A DNA stretch of 64,000 nt from Cheilinus undulatus (Eukaryota > Chordata > Actinopteri > Labriformes > Labridae): contig NC_054866.1 of assembly GCF_018320785.1 (NCBI RefSeq), positions 28,311,000 to 28,374,999 on the forward strand. Direction: 5' to 3'. Shown here one piece after another: positions 36,915-48,700 of the stretch (the first letter of the stretch is position 1; each line of letters begins with the position of its first letter). A model generated the notes under the pieces. It ran no database searches. It saw only the letters and a program-made list of their open reading frames with translations, and had not been told where the DNA came from. The position numbers and the translations under genes are program-made.

Positions 36915-37520
36915 TTTTCGTGTGTTTCCACCAAGCAGTCTGGCTGGGTTCAATACAGTTTGCCATGGTTTGGTACAGCTGGTCTTTTGCCCCCCAACAG
37001 CTCTTCATTCTGTACCATTTTAGAATTTTAATTTCTATTTAACAAGAGCAACAACAGGAGAAAGGCTGTAAAATGAGAGAGTTGTTTGCAACCACATAAA
37101 GAGCAGCCTCTTTCATGAACACATGACTGCATGACTTGTAACGTGTCTTGAATCTAATTGTCATTTCAACCTAAGCAGTACCCTACAAGGTTTATTTGCT
37201 AAATATTATCTCACTGTTCCTTTTAAAATCATGTTTATGTCACATTAAGGGAGAAAAGTTACTCAGTATAAAACATGGCGTGTGTCTTTGTTCGTTACTA
37301 CAGCTGTTGCATATGAACTGTTCTTTTGACCAGTCAGCAGACTGCAGAGAGTCTAGCTCCACCTTTTAGGGCCACATTGGTATGCTTGGTACTCTAACAG
37401 AAGGGTACCAAAAAGGTTGGACAGTACAGATTGGTTATTTTGGTACCTTTCCTAACTTTTACAGTAGAACCGAAATAATTGCTTAACTGAACTGAACTGG
37501 TTGGTTGAAAACAGCTTTTC
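36915..37520. mobile_element. Possible terminal-inverted-repeat element
   Basis: The left has GTGTTTCCACCAAGCAGTCTGG and GGTTCAATACAGTTTG...GGTACAGC; the right has GGTACC...TACAGTAGAACC...GAACTGAACTGGTTGG. The two sides are imperfectly inverted. This is the form of a common fish element with GTTTCC ends (recalled). Boundaries are uncertain and no coding is seen. Confidence 0.35.
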
Positions 37521-40182
37521 ATTGTATATTGTGGTCTGTTTTTATTTTCAATTTGTTTTCAAAGGAGTTTCAAAGACAAAGATTGACTAATTATTCTTTT
37601 GTGAGGTAGAGAAAAGATCAGACAGCAGTGTTGGCCAAAGGAACAAAAAAGAGTATTAACATGTTCATTTGTAACTAAAGAGACAGTGAGGGTCATGTGT
37701 GCTGCTGTCAACCTGTTGTGGTAAAGTGACAATAACTTCTGGTTTATTCAAACATGTGTTTCTCTCAGGTGTATTTTGTGTACCAAACACTCGCACACAT
37801 ACAGAAGGCTACTTCAAGTTGGTCTTTGAAATTGTTGGGGTTTCTTTTCACCTCAGGAAAAAAACGGACAAATACGAACATGACTGGAGTTTTTGGCACT
37901 TCTTTACGTGCAGCATGATCTGACCTGTGTGTGTCTGAAAAATTCCCAGAGTAGCGGTGTCAAACGTCACATTGAGACAGGAACCGGGGTCAGTCAATGA
38001 CAAGACAGCAGGCTCAGCAGAATGCTATTTGAGTGTGTGTTATGTAAACGCATGCTCATGTTGGCCTCTAGTGTAACAAGGAGCAAACAGCACCTTGAAA
38101 AGAGCATTTAACACTTGTACTTACTGTATGTATTGCTTACGTCTCAAAGCTGATCAGAATTTATATTCCATTCAGCCCCTTTTTGTAAGAACTGCCTTCT
38201 AACACATGAGCAGTGGCTTAGAAATGCAGAGTGGAAACTGAAGAGATGTGTCTTCACCCCAGTATTCTGCTGCTTTGTTTAACTTTTATAGGACCCTTTG
38301 AGATTTGAGCATAAACCTCATCCTGCTATAATTTTAGTCATGATCTGTCTATACTTGAGCCATGAGGTAACTGAGCATCAGTGTCTGCAGTCTCTGAAAC
38401 GAGCCTTCCTGTAGGACTGAATTTAATTATGACAAGTTGCTTTAGCGTTATTTTTTAGCATTATATCCTCAATAAAGCAATATATCAGTATATTTATATA
38501 TTAGTAGTGGGTCACGTCAAGGTGGTTTAAAAAAAGTGAGGTGTTAAAATAGATTTTATGATTGTTTAACTTTGTATTTTGAAACTGTTGAGCTTAGTAT
38601 GTTTTCTTAATATTTTTCTGAATTGTCTAATGAGTTGTTTAATTTTGCAAAGCTCTGTTGATTGTCACTGAATCTGTCTCTGATTATTGTTATATTATAG
38701 AAGTTACATCTAAGTGAGACTTCAAAGATATGCTGCATGTGAGGCAGTATTGAGCTGATGAGCATATTAAAACTATATCAAATAAGACTGTTGGGTATAA
38801 AAATTAAACTAAATCCTTTTTTCTGTTGAGCCAAAATGCAAATGTGACTTTGGTTTCCATTCGTCTCTCAGCTGGTAAGCCATTAGCATGACGGTGTGCA
38901 CTATTTTAGGAGACAGACGGGGATAAAGAAATAAAGCTGTCTTGCTGAAAACAGTTTTTCCCGAAGCAGGAATCTTGAGCCTAGACTGTTAGACTTCATG
39001 ACTTCATTACTGAAGGATTTAATCCAAATGGAGCTGCAGGTAGATTAAACTCTCCATTCACCTTTCATAATCAAATCCTGCACATCACATTGACACCTCA
39101 TATCGTATTCAAGATTAACTTTACACGGGTGTTATGTAACCACTTGGATAAATAATCAAAGTACTGAGCGTCTTGTATGATTCTGCAGAGATGTGTTTGC
39201 TAATGAGCCAAAGAGGCCCACCACTGACATTAACATGAAGATGAATGGTGTGGTGCCTTATTCAAGATGTCTTTAATGAATATTTCAGCTCAAGAGAGTC
39301 AATCTTTACCATGTGATTTGGTTTTTCTACTTTTCAGAGCAACCTTATTAAATCTTGCATCGCTATATCTAGTCTCATTCACAGAGAAGGTCTTCCATCT
39401 TTCTGAATGCTTAAATGTTAACCAGAATACTCTAAATAATAATAATGACAGACGACAGAAGAAGCGTCAGGTATCATGTGGTCAAATCTAGTTGAGGTCA
39501 ATGAAGTTCATTTTGCTTCATACAGGTATTTCAGTGGACTGTAAGTTGCACCATGAAGCATCTTGTTCAACATGTTGTCTCTAGCAATAATGCTGTGTGG
39601 TAGCTGACATGAAATTCTCCAGGTTGTTGTACACTTTGATGAGCATAAACTATTGACTGATAACCGCATATACTGTGTAAGCTTCCTATAGTGATCTACT
39701 GTACACATTGGAATAAAATGAAGGATTGTCTAGTCTACTGTCTGCTTTTTATTGTCAAAAAACTTTTTGATTTGAATGAAACACAGGATGCATTTAAATG
39801 GGGATTTAACATGGTTGTGGTTGATAGTATCACTTGGAGAAGTACTGATTCAGCCCATGCATCATGTTAAAATGAATGGAATAAACTGATTAAACACTAA
39901 TTACACCACATATTGTCCTAAATCATGCAGATTATCTACAGTGACTACATGACTAAAACATAATTTTTCATGCTATCAAGATTTGTACTACCAAGCCCTC
40001 TTGAGTGATATAAACGATTCCTTTGAAACCCTCAAAGAAAACCTTTCAACTCTGCCTTATTTCCTTCTGTAATTTGTGAATAGGAGCTTAAACCTCCCAA
40101 AAGACTCCTAATGTCTGCATCCAGTAGAATTCACTCCATGTTTCATAATGGGTTCAGGCCAAGTAACCCCCTCCCCCTTTAA
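37521..40182. other. Intergenic sequence
   Basis: AT-rich and non-coding, with no recognisable gene or repeat end. Confidence 0.45.
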
Positions 40183-40209
40183 GTGTGTGTGTGTGTGTGT
40201 GTGTGTGTG
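40183..40209. repeat. (GT)n microsatellite
   Basis: A clean run of GT repeats that sits directly beside the truncated end of the Tc1 element that follows. Confidence 0.9.
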
Positions 40210-40905
40210 GGACTTCCATTTAGCCACAATCATTGTAAGGCTTTAGTGATGTTTGTCCCTCTGGAACTTTATCCCGTCTCTACACAGAATCTCCGGGGCT
40301 CAGTCAAACTGACCATTAGGCTCTTGGTCACCACTCTTGCTAAGGCCCTTCTCCCCCGTTCCCTCAGTTTGGCAGGCTCTTGGAAGAGTCCTGGTTGTGC
40401 CAAACTTCTTCCATTTGAGAATTATGGAGGCCACTGTGTTTTTGGGAACCTTTACTGCAGCAGATTGTTTTTGTAGCCTTCCCCAGAGCTGTACCTTACG
40501 ACAATCCTGTCTCTGAGCTCTGCAGGCAGTTCCTTTGACCTTTAGCTCTGATATGTCAGCTGTGACCTTTCTATAGAGAGGTGTGTGCCTTTCCAAATCA
40601 TGTTCAGTTTAATATACCACAGATGGACTCCAACAAAGGTGTAAAAACATCTCAGCAAAGATCCAGAGAAATAGGGGGAACCTGAGCTAAATTTCAAGTG
40701 TTTTTTGCAAAGGGTCTGAATACTTATGGCTATGTGATATTTCAGTTTTTTAAGTTTAATTAACTTGCAAAATTTTCTAACTTCTGTTTTCACCTTGGGG
40801 TGTAGGTAATTGAGAATAAAATGGAAGTTTTTCAAGTGTAGCATCAGGCTGTAACAACAAAACTGAAAAAAATGAAAGGTGTCTGAATATTTTCAGAAGG
40901 CACTG
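40210..40905 (-). mobile_element. Tc1-like transposon, truncated, minus strand
   Basis: Read on the minus strand it begins CAGTGCCTTCTGAAAATATTC, which is a Tc1-type terminal repeat, and then encodes the N-terminal helix-turn-helix half of a Tc1 transposase: KVPKNTVASIILKWKKFG followed by TTRTLPRA, which is the family's DNA-binding linker. The DDE catalytic region is missing because the element stops near the GT repeat at 40209. It resembles salmonid-type Tc1 copies (recalled). Frameshifts occur. Confidence 0.8.
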
Positions 40906-42289
40906 TTTATGTCATTTAAATCAATTTCTCTGTGATAACATGTACATTTTGTTGTCTTGAGATATTGACCTTTTATCTCATCTTGGAATAAAATTGCAGT
41001 TTTTCTGCAAGAGAAGGAGTTAATTTTGGTCATTTTCCTGAGATATCAAGAACTTAATTTTTTACATTGGGAAAACTACTATCTTCATCTTGAGCCAACT
41101 AGATAAATAATATTGAACACCAAAAAAACAACCAAAACGTTCTCACTAAAAAATTGAGTTAAATTGAATGTATGGATGCATGTCCTCCTTGGGCCTCTGT
41201 GGTTGCTAGCCACTTGTGTTGGTTTGTTTTTATAAGTACCATATTTTTATTTATTCTTTTTATGACAATGGCACTGATGCTTCACTCCTGCAAGCTCATT
41301 AATTCAATTTGATAAAGTCACACATGTCACTCATACACTGGTATTTTAAGAGGACTAATAATTATACTACTAATAATAACTCTATTTCCCCCTTGAAAAT
41401 AGATGTTTAAAGAGCTTTGACAGGCACAGGCAGGAACTCAGTAAAAAATACATAATTAGCATCAGTAGGCAGGCCAAACAGGGAGAAGTCAACAAAATTA
41501 TAATCAAGGAAAGAATAAATGCAAAGAAAAAGGTTGATAAGAAAAAGGTTCAGTAGTAAAATAGGTCTTCAGCTGTTCAAATTATGCAATGCAATTTAAA
41601 GAAAAAAGAACACAATAAAAAGCAGTAAAATGACTTAGATCAGCAGAATTATTACACAGCATTATAACACAGGAAATTAAAATAAAAATTATAAAAAAAC
41701 ATACATAAAAGATCAAATGTGTTCTTAAATGAAAGAAATAAAGGAATGTAAGTACAGAACATCAGCTCAGATAAGAGGCTCTGGACGGAAAGAAAAATTA
41801 AGAGCAACAAAATGAATAGAGGAAAATGTAAAATAATTTCTAAAACAGGTGACATCCCATATAAGCCAGTCTGTAAAAGTTGGTTTAATAAGCAACCGCA
41901 GTGGAATGAAGCAAAGAAGCAGAAATAAACCAAGAGCACATACATAATTTTAAATGTCCTTTAACATTATTAGAAAGATGCACCAGGAGGCGAGACACTG
42001 TTGGAAGTATTTTAGATAAAAATATATTTACTACACAAACAGTCCTTATAAAAGGGAATCATCTTTAACTTAGGTGTTGTGTAAAGACCTTTGAAATCAT
42101 AAGGTGACTATAAGGAGCTGATGACATGTAGGTCAAGCTTGCAGACAGTCAAAACAATGACTGACGCGTTTGTTGGTAGTTTTAATACCAGTGTAGTGAT
42201 GTTTATTTTAGCCTTTTGTAACCGCTATTTATCTTCCCCAAAAGTCTACTCTTTGATTGCTAAATAAAAATAAAATTAAAGTTTTAAAA
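40906..42289. other. Intergenic sequence upstream of cluh
   Basis: Very AT-rich, non-coding; the minus-strand frame at 41652-41945 is low-complexity hydrophobic and has no support. Confidence 0.5.
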
Positions 42290-42592
42290 GTTTGATGTAT
42301 GTGGCTTTCCGTAGCGCCACGCGCAGTGGGTGGGGAAGTGCAACCCAGTGCAACGCAAAGGCAAAGAGGTCAAGAGGAGGGGTTGAGAAAACCACGTGTG
42401 CGCGGCAGCACCATGAGCAGCACTGTCCTTCCTCGGTAGACTTGTTTTTGTAAGCCTGTACCCTTCGCATGTAGCCAGCTGGCCTGCGTTAGCCGGAGAA
42501 GCAGATTGTTTTCTATTTCTTTTACAGATTCACGTACTTACACAAGGCTGCTGCTGGGACTTCTTTTTCTGTTGCCACACTGACTGCCGACC
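42290..42592 (+). promoter_or_regulatory. cluh: cluh promoter region and 5' leader
   Basis: GC content and CpG rise here from AT-rich flanks (GTAGCGCCACGCGCAGTGGG). A CACGTG E-box stands at 42393-42398. Two upstream starts precede the main ATG: a nine-codon frame at 42413-42439 (ATGAGC...TAG, in good context CACCATGA) and a bare start-stop ATGTAG at 42469-42474. The leader continues to CGACCATGG at 42593. The transcription start is not known, and a small intron in the leader is possible (acceptor-like TTTTACAG at 42521-42528). Confidence 0.5.
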
Positions 42593-42728
42593 ATGGTGAG
42601 CAAGACAGATGACATACCGGCGTCAGTGCCCAACTGTAATCCGGTTGATCTTGCGGATGAAGCCGGAGATGGAGCCCAGGACAGCAAAGAAAGCAGCAAG
42701 ACACATCTGAAGGACTCCTGCGGCTGTG
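42593..42728 (+). CDS. cluh: cluh exon 1 (residues 1-45)
   Basis: It starts at ATG in CGACCATGG and ends at TGTG/GTGAGA. It encodes a polar, acidic N-terminal extension beginning [13 protein letters not shown]. This extension is absent from the human protein as I recall it, so the exon depends on the frame and phase-1 donor, which fit exon 2 exactly. Confidence 0.75.
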
Positions 42729-45700
42729 GTGAGACAATGCAGCAGACTGTCTGCGTCATATGTTATCAGACTAATCACAAATAATAAATACCATGATTAC
42801 ACATTTCGTAACACTTGCAGTGACCGTAAAAATCATTTAGCCAGCATAACTGTGCATCATCAGAGTGGATTATTCAGATTGTACATGCTTGTGTCATCTA
42901 TCTCCGTGCTTTACTATGTGACTTCAAAGTCCTCAGACCAAAGGTTGTGGTCTGTGGGGTTCACCCCCCCCCCCCCCCCCACCATCTCCTTGGTAGCCTC
43001 TCAAGTTTACAGGACTTCACTTAGCAACTTAGCAGCATTGCTAATTAGATGTGTACTGTCAAGTCTTGTATATTGCACCTGTGCTAATTAGTGTGCTAGA
43101 CGTTCTCCCAGGATTAGGTCAGTTTCTACATTCACTGGTTAAAGTAGTTGGCATGTAGTCCAACCTTACACTGACACTGCTTTTGAAGCAGCCTAACGCC
43201 AATAAGTTAGCCGGTGTGCTAACATCAGAGCACTCGTTGGGTATGCAGCTAGTTAGCTCACCGGCTAATCGGCTAACTAGCCACCAGCAGCTCCTGTCAC
43301 TTGACGACAGTTCGTTTCATGCCCTGAAGGAGACATTTCGTTGTGAATAAGCTGTGTAATCGGGTTGAATATAACTGGATTCTACAGTGAATGCGTTGTT
43401 AACATCACCCAATGCAGCCGCTAGGGATGTGCTAACATATTTTGACGCACATGTTCGGTAACAGCGTGTTAGAGTAATGAACTGAAGGTCACCTTCAGTG
43501 GAGCTGCACACTGCCCACATCTAAATAGGGGGGTTCAGTCACATGCTGTCGTTTTATTTTACGTTTATGTGTCAGGCACGGTTTGTAAATGATGTGCTGT
43601 ATCATTTTAGGGGGGGGGTTCAGGACTGCTTTTCATACGAAGAGGCTGCTCACGTCACCTGCCCGGCGGTGCTAACGGTTAAACGGCCCCCCTCCTCCCC
43701 GCAGCAGCAGATTAAATCGAGTGTCCCTCCTCGACCGGGAAGCGGAAGCGAGCAGTTGCAGTGAAAAAAAGTCATGATAGTGCATTGCACAGAGAGAGGG
43801 AAGGTTACGCTGAATATATGAACAGCCGTTAGAGCTGGTGAGTACATTGTCAGATGAAAGTAGGGTTGCTGGCAGCAGTGTTGTCGGTAGAGACAGATTT
43901 AAGCGATCGGTGCACTGTCGACTTGTGAAGTTCACGTTACTCAACTCGTAGAGCTCCAAAACTCTGCTGCAGCCTCTGTCGCTGTTTGACACACTTGGGA
44001 CCTTGACTTTTCTCTGTCATTTCATGGTTGTAAGTGTTACTGCTTTACCTGACCTCGTGTTGCTTTGTTTGTATTAATTATAAAGGTTGGATTGGCTGAA
44101 TGGTGACTTGTGTATGTACTGGACAGACTTTAAGCGTTATCACAAGCTCACACAGCAGTGGATGCTGCAGTTTCGAGCTGACCTGTTTTATTGCAAAGTC
44201 GATCAAGAAACTAAGTTCCCAAGCAAAATGTCCGTCATCTTTACAGGTATGTGGATGCACTGCTTGTTTCATCTTATGTGACACTGTATTCAAGTGCAGA
44301 AAATGATAATCTCCATCATTAGGACCAGATATTTTATCCACTTGATGATTAATGCTTTTACCATGAACTGGGTTTTGCTGTACAATTGGCAGCCAAGAGA
44401 CTGTACCAGTGTTGACACATCTTATATGAATGTAGCTGCAGTGTTTTCACAGGACACGACAACGCAGACTGAATATAACTAACTAACTTAAGTTAGGGTC
44501 ACTGTTAGGGGTTTTAAGGTGCTTATGATGCTTCATACATCTGCTGAGCAAAATGTTCCTCTATTTGATGAGTGTCATTCCTTAATCCAAAACAATAACG
44601 AATAAATTCAGTTAAGTCAAAAGTTATGTATATATTGAGGCTAGGGGAATATGAGTAGCTGAATATTTTAGATGAAAAAGGCAAAGGTCAGATAATGGTG
44701 AAAAGCAAAATGTTCAATCTATGAAGAATTTTGTTGAAATTCCTCTTTTAATACATTTTTCTCTTTGTCTTTTAGATTATCACAAGAAACTGTGACAACA
44801 TGCTCACTGCAGTATCAGAGACATAAAATTGTATCACTTTTAAATAGCTGTCTTTATCAAAAAACAGAAAGGCTCCATACTCCCATAATTGAGAATCCAT
44901 ACATTTGAAAAAATGGCTGTTTTTCTCCTTATTGACTTGTTGGTTTTCCTAAACATTTGCTTACTGCCAATTTCTCTTAAAACAATCTGTAGATAGTCTT
45001 GCATGCTCTTCATGTTAGGTATTTTTGTAGTCCCTGTTATCATGTGTTATTGACATATAGGTATAGATGTGATGTTTTTGTTAAAAAATAGTCTCAAACT
45101 GTCTGTGTACTGATTGTTTTTTTCAGTGAAATACCATGGCAGATGCATGACTCAGGGTCTGTCTGTTCACCAGGAGGTTGCCACCTTGTGGTGCAGCAGA
45201 TTTAATAGCAGACAGACCTTTTGCTGCTGCTGTCTTTTTTTTGTCAGCGTTGTCTGGTTGGTTAATGTTGCCATGGCAACAGTCAGGGTCGCCTCATGTC
45301 AAGGGCTTCAGAGAAGATAGATAGCTAGCTGCTGGTTTTATTGCTTTGTTATCGAAAGAAGTGGGTCAGCAATTCAGGAGGAGAAATGGGGTCTGCTACT
45401 GTGTAAAGCAGTCAACCTAATTTAATTGGGTCTGATGCTGATTCTTTATTGCCTTTATCTGAATGATGTCCTTGTTTTATTGATTTTTAAACTTTAGCTA
45501 AAGCACTGGAGGAATGGAACAACAACTGCTTTAATAGGAAAAAAGATAAGTGATTTTTGTGAGTTAAAATTCTTTTGATAGAGCTTCATTGTAAAAGGGA
45601 TTGAAAATGGAGAAAATCTTATTTAATCCAATCCAGTCTTTTTTAGGATATTTTATGGGCTTTATATGCTTTTATTTAGAAAGAAGGACAGTGGATAAGG

Positions 45701-48700
45701 TTGGAAATAGGGGTGAGAGAGTGGAGGAGAGACATGCAGGAAAAGAGCCACAGGCCGGACTTGAACTAACTAGGCCATCTTTGCTGTTGGTTAAGTGTGT
45801 GAGAAAGTGGGTTTTCAGCCAAACAAGCAAGTTAAGTATGTTCCTGAAAAATTTCTTTGATTTAGCAAAATGTGTAATCTCTAGTCAGATTATTTTACCT
45901 TGAAACCTTATTGACATTAAAAGTCTCTTTATCTAGACTGACTTCACCAGCAACAGCACATTCTGACATCCTTGTCTATTAACAGATCCTGTAATATCTT
46001 CTGCCCTGCATATAATTTACCACAACAGTATGTTTCATTACCAATGAACAGGAAATGCATCACTGAACAAATCTTTATTTTTCTTCTGTAGCTTAGAGAC
46101 GATGGCAGACACAGTGAGTCATTGTCATTGTTTAACTACTTGACCATTTCTTTGTCTCCCATTTCTGTTTATCTTTCTGTCATTAATAGTGGCAGAATAT
46201 GTCAGTTTTGCAGCATATCCGCTGCTGGATCACCTCTGAAAGTACTTTAGGCACTTTGCACTTTTTCATCTCTGATGTGGAGATTGCCATAAAAATGGAA
46301 ACAAAGTTATTTGTGGAACTCTACATTCACAATTTGTTCCTTTTATAACTGAACTACAATTTGTTTGAATAAGTTAAAATGAGTTTGTAAAAACTGCTCA
46401 AATATGGGAGTATTTTACTCAATAGTCTTTATTGATATGACAGTGATGCAGTTTTCAAAGGACTGATGGACCCATCAAAAACAAACAAACAAAAAACAAA
46501 AACAACCTGAATCTGTAGCCTCTTGTGTATCTGTAATGTTTAACCGTTAACTCTATCAGTTATGTAGTTAGCTGCAGCAGACAGCTGTGTTCAAAGAAAA
46601 AGATATAAACCTAAATTTGACTTTCTCTACTCTCCCATGGACAGCAAACAGACACAATAAATGGGTTAGTTTGCAGCTAGAAAGTGTAGCATTTGTTGTT
46701 AAAGAGCCTGATATTAGACCATATGGTGGTGGAGATAAAAACGGCACTAAAAGATGTGCTTACATTCATTATGTGAGCACAAACATGGTTTCAAATGAAT
46801 GCTAATGCTGCTTTCAAGCTGCTAGTTGTCTAAATGCAACAATTGTGTATATATCTTCTGCCTGTAAGTGACCCAAAATGAATGATTAGTTATTATAGAG
46901 AATCGGTCATGAGTTGCATGCATTGTCTCAAGTTTCCAGATAAAAAGAGCTCAGATCTGATAAGGCTTGAAACGCTTCTCTACTGATACTGAAAACAAAA
47001 ACAGCCACATAACACCCAACCTGCATTTTCTTCTAGTTAGAACATTATAAACTCCGCTCTGAAGTCATCATGTTTGTTGTTTAGTGTCAACAAGTTGCCA
47101 CCATCTCCTTTTCCTCCTCCTCCCTGTTCCTCCTGCTCCTCCACCACCATTTCAGCTCCTTGCTCAGGGTCGTGGTCCAGTTATGAGGCCCTCCCCCCTG
47201 GCCCCCGTCCCTTCACTAACCCTGACGCTGTTTATCCTTGACAGTGCACAAGGACACACTGCTGGCAGCAAGCAAGTCCCAGTGAAAAAAACAGGTGTCA
47301 GACATCAACGTGCTTGGCCCTGCTCCTTTTGAATTTATGTACCTGGGAGCTGCATTGATATTCATGTGATTTTTCTCTCCCATCTGAGCTGCTGTCTATG
47401 ATGAAAACAGTGGGAGGTATATTTTATGCAAAGTTGATTAATGAGAACAGCTGTCCTCTCACTCAGCGTTTTTATATCATTCTGGAGCCATTCAGAGTTG
47501 AATATTTGGTGGATTAGTTGAAAAGGCCGCTTTGTTACTCATTTGTCAGATGTCTTGATAGAATCATTGCTGACCTGTGTGTTGTAGTTTCAGATTTTTG
47601 GAGAGCATGCACTTCTTGGAAAAGCTTCTAGTGTCAATGATTGATGAAAATCAGCATCCTGTTACCTGTGTTTGGTAGGGATGTAACAATAAACGGCACT
47701 TATGATACAAGACACATAAAGATACAGGCTGCACAATGGTATTTTTTCCAGGTTTTTCAAAATAATTTTCTTATCTTAATTAAGATCAAATTATATCGAT
47801 TTAAGAATGACTCTTAAACTTGAAATTTCTGACGATAAGCAAAATACCCGTTTTCCTTACTCTGGCCTTCTAAGTGTAAGTAATTATTCTTAGTTCTTAG
47901 TTAGTGCTTATTTTTCTTTATAAAAAAAATGACAGTTTCTTAAACCTTTTGTAAAATGTTGTTTTAAATGTGAAGATTTTAGAACAAATATATATTTTTA
48001 GCACTACTTGGGTAAATCTCTTTGAAGAGAGTTGCAGTTTATGTTTCTGGCACTGAAGCACAGAAAGCCTTTAACACAGTTAATTTGCTCTGCTTTCATT
48101 GAAATCCATATATTGTGACATTGATTGAAATGATCCATATTTGTAAAAAAAATGTTTAATTATCTTGTGAGGTCCCATCCCTGGTGCTCAGTTGTTTTTG
48201 TAGATTTAATTTATATTTGGATTAAATGTAAGGAGACAGTGACAGCAGCACTCTGTGGCTAAGCTTTGTCCGCTCCGTTCATTCGTTCATAAATATTTTA
48301 GGAGGTTACTGGTGAGGTCATCCAGACACGAGTCTGTGTTTGTGTCCTCGCTGCCTGGCAGCATCTCAGTGTTTTCACATGGGAGAAAAGTTTTGTTGCA
48401 TGACTGATCGTCCAAAGGTGGCGTTTCCTTTTGATCAGATGGTTGACTACTGACAGCTAAAGAATTGTGGCGTACAGAGCTGTTTGTACAAAATACGTCT
48501 AGGTTTACTTCTCAGTTTGTGTTTCGGCTTTCTGCAAATGGTTTTAGCAATACAAAGTGTATTTTTAGGTCGAGGTTATCAAATTTTCTACCATTAAAAA
48601 GGTGGAATTGGTTTACTGATGATCTGTTTCTCTTCCATGGCAGGGCACAGTGCAGATACAGCCATGGTGAATGGTGACGGGGCTCACGGGCACACAGAGG

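Noticed and set aside
40183..40476. 97-aa + strand frame starting in a GT repeat
   Set aside because: It begins in a microsatellite and runs antisense through the Tc1 transposase.
43543..43764. Possible alternative cluh first exon in the CG-containing region of intron 1
   Set aside because: The frame has no phase-compatible donor to exon 2 that I can support, and exon 1 at 42593 fits exactly.
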